Source: Collinsella sp. (GTDB taxonomy: Bacteria; Actinomycetota; Coriobacteriia; Coriobacteriales; Coriobacteriaceae). Taken from it: DNA of 15,176 bases. The notes beneath the pieces were generated by a model that saw nothing but the letters and a program-made list of their open reading frames with translations, did not search any database and was not told the origin of the DNA. The stretch covers positions 1-15,176 of the forward strand of contig DXZV01000028.1 in assembly GCA_019419485.1 (NCBI GenBank). The letters run 5' to 3'. Position 1 is the first letter of the stretch; each line of letters begins with the position of its first letter. Shown here in pieces: positions 1 through 6,601 of the stretch. The translations under genes were made by a program, and so were the position numbers.

Positions 1-2
1 GC

Positions 3-587
3 AAAATCCTCAACTGCCTTAAAGAGGATTATCCGCGCATCTTCAAGTCCGACATCATCATGGACCTCATGCGCGTGCTGGGCTGCGGCGTTGAAATCAA
101 AGATAAGCGCATCAAGAACCTCGGTTCCTTTGACCTGGATAATCTTAACTGGAGCAAGGTCATCATCTGTACCGATGCCGACGTCGATGGCTACCATATC
201 CGAACGCTCACCATGCTCTACCGCCTGGTGCCCACACTTATCGACGAGGGCTACGTGTATATCGCCGAGTCACCGCTCTACGAGATCAACTGCAAGGAAA
301 AGACCTACTTTGCCTACACCGAACTCGAAAAGAACGGCATCTTAAAAGAAATCGGCGACCAGAAGTGCTCCATCAACCGATCAAAGGGTCTTGGTGAGAA
401 CGATCCGGACATGATGTGGCTCACCACCATGAACCCCGAGACGCGCCGTCTGATCAAGGTGGAGCCCGAGGACGTCACCAAGATGGAAACCATGTTCAAC
501 CTGTTGCTGGGCAACGACGAGGCGGGCCGCAAGCGCCATATCTCCGAGCACGGCAAGGAATACCTGGACCAGCTGGACCTGCAATAG
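3..587 (+). CDS. parE: Type IIA DNA topoisomerase subunit B, C-terminal part (ParE/GyrB-like), cut by window start
   Basis: This is the C-terminal part of the ATPase/toprim subunit of a type II topoisomerase, which with subunit A passes one DNA duplex through another. The frame is open from base 3, so the N-terminal GHKL ATPase domain and start lie outside the window; the ATG at 60 is internal. Visible motifs are the toprim metal-binding TDADVDGYHIRT (codons from about 171) and RSKGLGEND, matching the RYKGLGEM motif of GyrB/ParE. The end (NLLLGNDEAGRKRHI) matches the usual GyrB/ParE tail. The stop is TAG at 585-587, 45 bases before the subunit A gene, so the two are probably co-transcribed. 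I call it ParE because the adjoining subunit A lacks a GyrA box, but it could equally be annotated as a second GyrB paralogue. The family call is very sure; the subtype is less so. Confidence 0.9.
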   Translation, partial: KILNCLKEDYPRIFKSDIIMDLMRVLGCGVEIKDKRIKNLGSFDLDNLNWSKVIICTDADVDGYHIRTLTMLYRLVPTLIDEGYVYIAESPLYEINCKEKTYFAYTELEKNGILKEIGDQKCSINRSKGLGENDPDMMWLTTMNPETRRLIKVEPEDVTKMETMFNLLLGNDEAGRKRHISEHGKEYLDQLDLQ

Positions 588-632
588 CAGCAAATCGATA
601 ACGACGGCCCATAAGAAGTTCAAGAGGAAATC

Positions 633-2873
633 GTGGCAAAGAAGAAGACGAAGAACCAGCCAAAGAAAAAGCAGGTCAACGCCGAAAACGTCATCGGCCT
701 GCACTCCGAGGTCACCGACCAGCCGATCACGCAGACGCTCGAGGTCAACTACATGCCCTACGCTATGAGCGTCAACGTCTCGCGTGCATTCCCCGAGATT
801 GACGGCTTTAAGCCCTCGCACCGCAAGCTGCTCTACACCATGTACAAGATGGGTCTGCTCAAGGGCGAGCGCCAGAAGAGCGCCAACATCGTGGGCCAGA
901 CCATGAAGCTCAACCCGCACGGCGATGCCGCGATCTACGAGACGATGGTGCGCCTGGCAACCGGCAACGAAGCGCTGCTTGCCCCCTTCGTGGAGTCGAA
1001 GGGCAACTTTGGCAAGTACTATTCGGGCGACCTGAGCTACGCCGCCTCTCGTTACACCGAGGCCAAGCTCTCCCCCATCAGCGCCGAGATCTTCAAGGAC
1101 ATCGACAAGGACCCGGTCGACTTCGTCGACAGCTACGACGGCGCCATGAAGGAGCCGCGCCTGTTGCCCACCACGTTCCCCAACATCCTTGTCTCGGCCA
1201 ACAAGGGCATCGGCGTCGCCATGGCGTCCGACATCTGCGGTTTCAACCTCAACGAGGTCTGTACCGCCACCATGCACTACCTGCAGGATCCCGACTGCGA
1301 TCTGCTCGAGTACATGCCCATGCCCGACTTCTCGACCGGCGGCGAGATTATCTACCGCCGCGAGGAGATGGAAAAGATCATCGAGACCGGCCTTGGCAGC
1401 TTCCAGATCCGCTCCCGTTGGCGTTGGATTCCCGAAGAGCGCATCATCGAGGTCTACGAGATCCCCTACACCACCAAGACCGATGTCATCATCGAGCGTA
1501 TCGTCAAGCTCTCCAAGGAGGGCAAGGTCAAAGAGATCGCCGACATCCGTGACGAGACCGACCTTTCGGGCCTGCGTATCGCCATCGATCTTAAGCGCGG
1601 CGTTGACCCCGACAAGCTCATGGCCAAGCTCTATCGCTCGACCACGCTGCAGGATTCGTTCTCGTGCAACTTCAACGTGCTCGTCGACGGCTATCCCCGT
1701 GTTATGGGCGTGCGCCAGATTCTGCGCGAGTGGGTCAAGTGGCGTATTGAGTCCACGCGTCGCCGCATTAACTTTGACCTGGGCAAAAAGTCCGAGCGCC
1801 TGCACCTGCTGCACGGCCTTGAGGCGATCCTGCTCGACATCGACAAGGCGATCGCCATCATCCGCGGCACCAAACTCGAGGCCGAGGTCGTGCCCAACCT
1901 TATGAAGGGTTTCGACATCGACGAGACCCAGGCCGAGTTTGTCGCCGAGCTCAAGCTCCGCAACATCAACGAGGAGTACATCCTCAACCGCACCAAGGAC
2001 ATCGCTAAGCTCGAGGGTGAGATTGCCGAGCTTGAGGAGATCCTTTCGAGCGAAGAGAACATCAAGAAGGTCATCAGCGACGAGCTGGCCGCGGTCAACA
2101 AGAAGTATGTGATGCCGCGCCGCACGGGCAGGATCGAGCCCCATGAGGTTATCGAGGTAAGCTTGGAGCCCGAGGTCGAGGAGTACCCGGTTACGATCAT
2201 GCTCTCGCGCGATGGCTACCTCAAGAAGATGACGGACCGCGTGCTCAAGAAGGCGACCACGCTCAAGTACAAGGACGGCGACAAACCCTTTATCGAGTTC
2301 CCGTCCTCCAACACCCACGAGCTGCTGGTCTTTACCAACAAGAGCCAGGTGTACAAGTGCAAGGTCACGGCGTTTGAGGACACCAAGTCGGCACAGCTGG
2401 GCTCGTACCTGCCGACCGATCTTGAGATGGAACCCGACGAGAACGTCATCTGGGTCATCGACCCCGAGGACTACAAGGCCGACGTGCTGTTCGTCTTTGA
2501 GAACGGCCGCGTGGTGCGTGTCGCGCTTGCCGGATACGTTACCAAGACCAACCGCAAGCGCCTCAAAAACGCCATCTATGGTGGCAGCAAGCTGCTGTAT
2601 GCCCAGGTGCTCAAGGAAGATCGCGACATCGCGCTGGTCTCGAGCGACTACCGTCTGATGAACTTCAACACGTCGCTGCTCAAGACCAAGACGACCACCA
2701 ACACGCAGGGCGTCCAGGCCTTTACGGCCAAGAAGGGCCGCTCGGTCACCACCGTCGGCACGACCGAGGAAATCCTTGGCGCCGGCGTCTCGGCCGAGAA
2801 GTTCACCGCGCAGAGCCTGCCCTCCGCCGGCGCCCTCATGAAGGAAAATGACATGCCGAGTTTGTTTGACTAA
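633..2873 (+). CDS. parC: Type IIA DNA topoisomerase subunit A (ParC/GyrA-like), complete, 746 aa
   Basis: This is the DNA breakage-reunion subunit that forms the A2B2 enzyme with the upstream toprim subunit. The start is GTG at 633, preceded by a purine-rich AAGAGGAAA. The winged-helix part shows YMPYAMSVNVSRAFPEIDGF (40-59), NPHGDAAIYETMVR (94-107), and the catalytic tyrosine in RYTE (R140, Y141). A coiled-coil linker follows at about 440-490 (KLEGEIAELEEIL), then C-terminal beta-pinwheel repeats. I see no GyrA box (QRRGGKG-like) in the C-terminal domain, which argues for decatenase/relaxase rather than negative supercoiling activity. At 746 aa it is shorter than GyrA and close to ParC. The positions equivalent to E. 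coli GyrA Ser83 and Asp87 are Ala99 and Glu103. The sequence resembles the second type II topoisomerase of clostridia and coriobacteria; 'gyrA paralogue' is the alternative name. Confidence 0.93.
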   Translation: MAKKKTKNQPKKKQVNAENVIGLHSEVTDQPITQTLEVNYMPYAMSVNVSRAFPEIDGFKPSHRKLLYTMYKMGLLKGERQKSANIVGQTMKLNPHGDAAIYETMVRLATGNEALLAPFVESKGNFGKYYSGDLSYAASRYTEAKLSPISAEIFKDIDKDPVDFVDSYDGAMKEPRLLPTTFPNILVSANKGIGVAMASDICGFNLNEVCTATMHYLQDPDCDLLEYMPMPDFSTGGEIIYRREEMEKIIETGLGSFQIRSRWRWIPEERIIEVYEIPYTTKTDVIIERIVKLSKEGKVKEIADIRDETDLSGLRIAIDLKRGVDPDKLMAKLYRSTTLQDSFSCNFNVLVDGYPRVMGVRQILREWVKWRIESTRRRINFDLGKKSERLHLLHGLEAILLDIDKAIAIIRGTKLEAEVVPNLMKGFDIDETQAEFVAELKLRNINEEYILNRTKDIAKLEGEIAELEEILSSEENIKKVISDELAAVNKKYVMPRRTGRIEPHEVIEVSLEPEVEEYPVTIMLSRDGYLKKMTDRVLKKATTLKYKDGDKPFIEFPSSNTHELLVFTNKSQVYKCKVTAFEDTKSAQLGSYLPTDLEMEPDENVIWVIDPEDYKADVLFVFENGRVVRVALAGYVTKTNRKRLKNAIYGGSKLLYAQVLKEDRDIALVSSDYRLMNFNTSLLKTKTTTNTQGVQAFTAKKGRSVTTVGTTEEILGAGVSAEKFTAQSLPSAGALMKENDMPSLFD

Positions 2874-2912
2874 AACAACAGCGACTAAACCGTCATGGTT
2901 TTACAAAGCAGC

Positions 2913-2950
2913 GGGGCCCGGAGCGCAGTAAACGCTGCGCCCCGGGCCCC
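2913..2950. terminator. GC-rich hairpin between convergent genes
   Basis: A 16-bp stem with one mismatch (2913-2928 pairs with 2935-2950; arms begin GGGGCCCGG and end CCCGGGCCCC) closes on a 6-base loop TAAACG. It lies 39 bases after the topoisomerase stop and just past the end of the convergent ATPase gene, where a bidirectional terminator is expected. There is no T-run on either side, so this may be a U-less hairpin terminator. Confidence 0.65.
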
Positions 2951-2972
2951 ATGCATTACACCAGCATCATCC

Positions 2973-4262
2973 CTATAGACAAAATGCCGCATAAAGCGGA
3001 ACAGACATAAGCCCATCATTCATTCCAAAGGGCTTAGTCGATAGCCTGATAAGGCGCACGCCCGGATGGGTCTTTTTAAGTGAGGACAGACTTCGAGATC
3101 TTGTGTTCTCCCCCGCCTTGACTTCAATCGCAGACAAGCATCCCTGCTTCTCTACTACAAAGTCGATTTCCGCACGATTATCTCGCGCCCAATAATGCAG
3201 CGGATAGCCCATGGCTGAAAGCTGTTGGGCGACGTAGTTTTCGGTAAGTGCACCCATGAATGTGCCGCCGATGCCGGCAAGAATATCGGCGCGTTGAGCA
3301 CCGGCCTTGGAGACGAGCAGCCCTGTATCCGCCTGATAGATTTTAAAAGCAGAAGGGTTAACGAAGGCCTCTAAAGGGCTTTCGATCTGCCCGACTAGGC
3401 TGCAGCGCGCCACCGTACCCGACAATACAAGCCAGTCGAGAGCATCTCCAAAGAGAGACGCATTCCCCCCCGCTCGCACTACCTTGTATTGAAATTTGCG
3501 ATTCTCTTTGGCAAGCTGCTGTGGAATGGAATCGAAGCACGCACGCGTCTTTGCGCTCAAGCGTTCATCAGCATATTTATTGGTGTCGGCGGAATATCCG
3601 TCGAGAATAATCCGATGCTTTTCGGCCACATCAATGATTGACTGATCATCGATGTACGTTTGGACCGCCTCGGGCATTCCGCCAACAACAAGATACTGTC
3701 GATAGAGCCCAAGCGCCTTTTCATGAAGGCTTGGCGCAAGAGGACCCATTATCTCGAATGATGAGCGTATCTCGTCGACCAGCTGATCGTGCCCCATCGC
3801 CCAGAGAAACTCCTCGAAATCGAGTGGAGTCATCTCAATCAAGTCGGTCTTTCCGACGGGGAACGAATACGACTGATGGTTAATGGCAACCCCAAGAAGC
3901 GACCCGGCAGCCGCAACGTAATACTCGGGAGCATCTTCGCAAAAGTATTTAAGGGAAGTGAGCGCTTCCTCGCATGCCTGGATCTCGTCAATGAACAGTA
4001 AGGTTTTGCCAGGCACGATACGCTGTCCCGTACGAGCCTCGATCGCACGTACGATCGAATGAGGGTCAAGACCGCCCGAAAAATCCGCTCGCGCCGACCG
4101 GTCGTTCTCAAGATTAACGTATACAACCGATTCGAAAAGATCCTGGGCGTACGTTCTGAGCAAATAGGTCTTGCCACACTGGCGCACGCCTTTGACCAGC
4201 AAAGGTTTTCTATCAGCTCTGTCTCGCCATTCCCTAAGGAGCTCGTCTGCCTTGCGACGCAT
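2973..4262 (-). CDS. AAA_14 / DUF4143 ATPase, 429 aa, complete
   Basis: A P-loop ATPase of the AAA_14-DUF4143 type; its cellular role is unknown. The Walker A motif is GVRQCGKT (25-32) and Walker B is LLFIDE (88-93), followed by a sensor-like AAAGSLLG (117-124) and the family-typical MTPLDFEEFL (144-153). The C-terminal half is the DUF4143 region, with AEIDFVVEK...IEVKAG near the end. That pattern (D, then ExK) looks like a PD-(D/E)XK nuclease-type fold. The start is ATG at 4262, preceded on the minus strand by GAGGGAAGG about 8 bases upstream. The gene stands alone, convergent with the topoisomerase pair, with about 180 bases of AT-rich DNA before it. Full-length with no visible damage. These genes are often strain-variable (general knowledge), so it may be accessory. 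Confidence 0.9.
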   Translation of the reverse strand: MRRKADELLREWRDRADRKPLLVKGVRQCGKTYLLRTYAQDLFESVVYVNLENDRSARADFSGGLDPHSIVRAIEARTGQRIVPGKTLLFIDEIQACEEALTSLKYFCEDAPEYYVAAAGSLLGVAINHQSYSFPVGKTDLIEMTPLDFEEFLWAMGHDQLVDEIRSSFEIMGPLAPSLHEKALGLYRQYLVVGGMPEAVQTYIDDQSIIDVAEKHRIILDGYSADTNKYADERLSAKTRACFDSIPQQLAKENRKFQYKVVRAGGNASLFGDALDWLVLSGTVARCSLVGQIESPLEAFVNPSAFKIYQADTGLLVSKAGAQRADILAGIGGTFMGALTENYVAQQLSAMGYPLHYWARDNRAEIDFVVEKQGCLSAIEVKAGENTRSRSLSSLKKTHPGVRLIRLSTKPFGMNDGLMSVPLYAAFCL

Positions 4263-4389
4263 ACGTAACCTTCCCTCATGAACTTCTATTTGACAATATT
4301 TTAACGCGGATTAATTTGTTTTCAGTTATTTTTCTGCGTTTAAAAATTGTTCTATACGGCACTTGAGGGAATTCGCCCCTATCTCTCGG
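4263..4389. other. AT-rich intergenic DNA upstream of the DUF4143 ATPase
   Basis: Clearly AT-richer than the neighbouring genes. A minus-strand TAAAAT (around 4297-4303) could be a -10 for the ATPase gene, but no good -35 accompanies it. I find no ORF or RNA gene here. Confidence 0.3.
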
Positions 4390-4445
4390 TAAGGACAGCA
4401 AGCATTTCCACCAACGCTGATTGCCATGCGTTCTTCTTGTCCTTA
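4390..4445 (-). terminator. Structured inverted repeat at the end of the flavodoxin gene (possible terminator)
   Basis: A perfect 8-bp inverted repeat (TAAGGACA at 4390-4397, TGTCCTTA at 4438-4445) encloses a second potential stem, AACGC/GCGTT on the minus strand. The stop codon of the flavodoxin gene (4443-4445) lies in the outer arm. There is no T-run, so termination is only a guess; the repeat itself is plain. Confidence 0.3.
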
Positions 4446-4973
4446 GGCAAGCTTGCGAGCGAGCTCTCGCACCTCTTTCAACTTGGGCGAGGATGCCATG
4501 CTGTCGCGCTCGGTCATACCGCTGATGGTGACAATGCCCTGGTCCTCCCACTTGCAGTACGCGCAGGTTGACTTGTACATAGCGATCGCCGCATCATAGA
4601 CACCCTCGCTGTGGCTATCGAGTAAAAGGGCCGTCTTGGTGAACGGGAATCCCGTGGCACCGAAGGCGTACAGGCGGTCGATGGCGGTCTTTTCCTGCGC
4701 AGTGATATCAAACCAGTAGATAGGCGAAGCGAAGACAACCATGTCGGTGTCTTTCAGCGACTCAATCACGTTGGCCATGTCATCCTTCTGCACGCAGACG
4801 CCCTCATGGGCGAAGCAGTACTGGCATCCCAAGCAGCCGGCGATCTTCTTGCTGGCAACGCGGATGACCTCGACCGTATGGCCGCCCTCACGCGCGGTCT
4901 CGGCAAACGCCTCGACCATGGTATCGGTATTAGCGCCCTTACGCGGGCTGCCGCTCAATACAACGATATTCAT
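4443..4973 (-). CDS. Flavodoxin-fold NAD(P)H-dependent FMN reductase with iron-sulfur-flavoprotein type Cys motif, 176 aa
   Basis: A cytoplasmic flavoprotein expected to bind FMN and carry out two-electron reduction of small acceptors such as quinones. The N-terminus MNIVVLSGSPRKGANTDTMV (1-20) is the FMN phosphate-binding loop of the NADPH-dependent FMN reductase/flavodoxin_2 group. FASPIYWFDIT (about 80-90) is the second flavin-binding loop. Cys47, Cys50, Cys53 and Cys60 form CX2CX2CX6C, the spacing used for a [4Fe-4S] cluster in iron-sulfur flavoproteins (Isf); many annotated oxidoreductases share it without proof of a cluster. A second pair, CAYC, lies near 137-140. The start ATG at 4973 is preceded by AAGGAGGGA. 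It lies 99 bases downstream of the HxlR gene on the same strand, so co-transcription and regulation by HxlR are plausible. The natural substrate is unknown. Confidence 0.85.
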   Translation of the reverse strand: MNIVVLSGSPRKGANTDTMVEAFAETAREGGHTVEVIRVASKKIAGCLGCQYCFAHEGVCVQKDDMANVIESLKDTDMVVFASPIYWFDITAQEKTAIDRLYAFGATGFPFTKTALLLDSHSEGVYDAAIAMYKSTCAYCKWEDQGIVTISGMTERDSMASSPKLKEVRELARKLA

Positions 4974-5072
4974 AGAAATCTCCCTCCTTCATGCCGCAGG
5001 CGCACGATGATTCGGGACAGGTTTTCGTTAGCACCCTCGTAGCGGTTCTCCGCCCCCCAAGCGATGTGTCCG

Positions 5073-5399
5073 CTACGAAACAATCGTCTTGTAATAAGCG
5101 CCGAAGTCTGCCAGCGAGTCCATGATGGGCATCATCTGGCGGCCGAGCTCGGTAAGGCCATACTCAACGCGGGGAGGATTCTCGCCATAGTCATGGCGAA
5201 AGACCAGCCCATCATCCTCCATCTGCCGCAGGCTGTCGGTAAGCACCTTCTGAGAAATCCCCTCCAGGTTGCGGCGCAACTCGTTGAAACGCCAAGGGCG
5301 TACGCGTAAGTTACGAATAATGAGCAGTTTCCACTTGCCGCCAATGAGCGCTACTGCCGTTGCGACCGGACACTCCGGAAGCTCCTCTTTCGCCATCAT
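5073..5399 (-). CDS. HxlR-family winged-helix regulator, 108 aa
   Basis: A small MarR-like transcription factor of the HxlR/YodB class. The core ALIGGKWKLLIIRNL (about 17-31) followed by RFNELRRNLEGISQKVLT (37-54) and QMEDDGLV is the diagnostic winged helix. Cys10 (ECPVATA) sits where the thiol-sensing cysteine of YodB, CatR and HypR lies, so sensing quinones or other electrophiles is plausible but inferred. The open frame extends upstream to 5549. I chose ATG 5399 because an AAGGAGG on the minus strand (5411-5417) lies 11 bases before it and homology begins there. An adjacent in-frame ATG at 5396 is an alternative. The gene is divergent from the cupin and upstream of the flavodoxin, a usual layout for a regulator with its reductase target. 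Confidence 0.88.
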   Translation of the reverse strand: MMAKEELPECPVATAVALIGGKWKLLIIRNLRVRPWRFNELRRNLEGISQKVLTDSLRQMEDDGLVFRHDYGENPPRVEYGLTELGRQMMPIMDSLADFGAYYKTIVS

Positions 5400-5451
5400 G
5401 GGAGACCCAACCTCCTTGACCATACCGGTTTCACAAAAAGGCACGCAGTTA

Positions 5452-5475
5452 CAAATATGTGCGTACTCGTATTTG
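5452..5475. promoter_or_regulatory. Candidate HxlR operator (inverted repeat)
   Basis: CAAATA (5452-5457) and TATTTG (5470-5475) form a perfect 6-bp inverted repeat with a 12-base centre in which two further pairs match. It sits between the divergent HxlR and cupin genes and overlaps the proposed cupin -35. Assignment to HxlR is by position only. Confidence 0.4.
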
Positions 5476-5500
5476 CATGCGCTTTCGCGTTGAATATATC
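5473..5500 (+). promoter_or_regulatory. Candidate promoter for the cupin gene
   Basis: TTGCAT (5473-5478) and TATATC (5495-5500) are spaced 16 bases apart, giving a transcript start about 45 bases before the cupin ATG. It is a moderate match to the vegetative consensus, found by eye. Confidence 0.4.
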
Positions 5501-5550
5501 TCACGCAGGAGATGCCTGCAAGGTAAATCAACCCCAAGAGAGGAACCATT

Positions 5551-5904
5551 ATGGCTAATTATGCAAAGACCCACATCGGCAATGAGAGCCGCGTTGAGCT
5601 GCACGAGGTGCTCGGGCTTACCGGGGCAGAGGTGAGTATCAACAGTCTTCCCGCCGGCGCTGGCGTTCCGTTCGTCCATGCACACAAGGAAAACGAGGAG
5701 ATCTATGGCGTGCTCGAGGGCGCAGGCTCGGTCACGATCGACGGTGAGGATATCGAGCTTGCGGCCGGCGACTGGCTGCGCATTTCCCCCGCTGCGCATC
5801 GTCAGTTCCGCGCCGCGTCCGACTCGGGGATCACATACGTCTGCATTCAGGTCAAGCAGGGATCCCTCGATGCCTTCACGGCCGACGACGCCATCATGTT
5901 CTAA
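5551..5904 (+). CDS. Small cupin-domain protein, 117 aa
   Basis: A single-domain cupin, a small beta-barrel that usually binds one metal ion. Motif 1 is HAHKENEEIYGVLEG (about 43-57), with the HxH...E metal ligands. Motif 2 is GDWLRISPAAHRQF (about 73-86), which supplies the last histidine. ATG 5551 is preceded by AGAGAGGAA about 5 bases upstream. The length is typical for stand-alone cupins; the substrate cannot be told from sequence. It is transcribed away from the HxlR gene and its stop overlaps the stop of the convergent TetR gene by four bases (5901-5904). The intergenic inverted repeat suggests HxlR control. No signal peptide, so cytoplasmic. Confidence 0.88.
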   Translation: MANYAKTHIGNESRVELHEVLGLTGAEVSINSLPAGAGVPFVHAHKENEEIYGVLEGAGSVTIDGEDIELAAGDWLRISPAAHRQFRAASDSGITYVCIQVKQGSLDAFTADDAIMF

Positions 5905-6458
5905 TTCGCGATTAATCTGCAAGGGGCCGATACCGCTCGCATGCCTCCTTCGGAATAGGCACTGAGCAGCTCCTGGGCGTGAGCGAACTCGGGTCCCCGC
6001 CTCCAACCAAGTAGGCGGTTGACCGCGAGATTTCCCTGGACGTTGTGGACGAAGAGCAGATAGGCGTCCTCGCGCGAAAGCCCAGTCTCCTCCATGATCG
6101 AGGGAACCATCTGCTCGGCGCCGCGCTCGACGACGCGCTGTGCCACCCGGGCGTACGCGTCGTCATCCGAGTAGAGCAGATAATAGTCATCATTTGCCGG
6201 CGGGCGCTGGCAGAGGGCGCCCGCCTCCGTTCCCTCAAGCGGCGGCACCGCCGCCAGGGCCTCGTCGATAAGTTCGTCGAGCAGCGCGAACTTGTCCTCG
6301 TAGTGCAGATAGAACGTGCCGCGGTTGATATCGGCGCGGCGGCAGATATCCGCTACCGTCATCTTCGCGAAGCCAACCTCGGCCAGCAGCGCAAAGAACG
6401 CCTCCCGTATGACCGAGAGCGTATAGCGTCGGCGACGGTCCATCTTCCCCGTTTCCAT
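5901..6458 (-). CDS. TetR-family transcriptional regulator, 185 aa
   Basis: A one-component repressor-type regulator. The N-terminal helix-turn-helix is clear: YTLSVIREAFFALLAEVGFAK leads into MTVADICRRADINRGTFYLH (33-52) and YEDKFALLDEL, the standard TetR pattern. The rest (about 65-185) is a ligand-binding helical domain I cannot assign to a ligand. The frame extends up to a TTG at 6485, but ATG 6458 is preferred because GGAGGGG (6461-6467, minus strand) lies 4 bases before it. The gene is divergent from the three-sirtuin operon with 143 bases between, so that operon is its likely target, probably with autoregulation. Its stop overlaps that of the convergent cupin. Confidence 0.88.
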   Translation of the reverse strand: METGKMDRRRRYTLSVIREAFFALLAEVGFAKMTVADICRRADINRGTFYLHYEDKFALLDELIDEALAAVPPLEGTEAGALCQRPPANDDYYLLYSDDDAYARVAQRVVERGAEQMVPSIMEETGLSREDAYLLFVHNVQGNLAVNRLLGWRRGPEFAHAQELLSAYSEGGMRAVSAPCRLIAN

Positions 6459-6523
6459 TGCCCCTCCAATTGCAACGCTCGACAATGCCCAGCAAACGTT
6501 CGTTTATCGACAGCAGCCTGAAG

Positions 6524-6579
6524 CTGTTCATTGCTCTCGCACAAATCAATATGGATACTTTTTATCAACACCTGTTCAT
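6524..6579. repeat. Direct repeat CTGTTCAT flanking the sirtuin promoter; second copy within a near-palindrome
   Basis: CTGTTCAT occurs at 6524-6531 and again at 6572-6579. The second copy is the right half of a 16-base near-palindrome (6564-6579, ATCAACAC/CTGTTCAT, 6 of 8 pairs). It sits just after the proposed -10, over the likely transcript start. This is where a TetR-type repressor commonly binds; assignment to this TetR is inferred. Confidence 0.4.
6531..6559 (+). promoter_or_regulatory. Candidate promoter of the three-sirtuin operon
   Basis: TTGCTC (6531-6536) and GATACT (6554-6559) are 17 bases apart in the AT-richer gap between the divergent TetR and sirtuin genes. The match to consensus is moderate; position and spacing are the main support. 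Confidence 0.4.
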
Positions 6580-6601
6580 AATAGCTGAAAGAAGGTATCC
6601 A

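Noticed and set aside
381..2318. 645-aa open frame antisense to the topoisomerase subunit A gene
   Set aside because: It is a mirror of GC-biased codon use in the real gene: low-complexity Val/Leu/Asp/Gly composition, no domain, no ribosome-binding site.
4290..4317. Plus-strand TTGACA with TAATTT at 16 bases, promoter-like
   Set aside because: No plus-strand gene follows; it lies in AT-rich DNA upstream of a minus-strand gene, so it is probably chance.
5400..5549. N-terminal extension of the HxlR protein to 5549
   Set aside because: It lies outside the family's length, has no ribosome-binding site at 5549 and overlaps the divergent cupin control region.
6458..6601. Upstream extension of sirtuin 1 from ATG 6458 or ATG 6551
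   Set aside because: Neither has a ribosome-binding site, the first abuts the TetR start, and the region reads as promoter DNA. GTG 6602 has a well-placed GAAAGAAGG.
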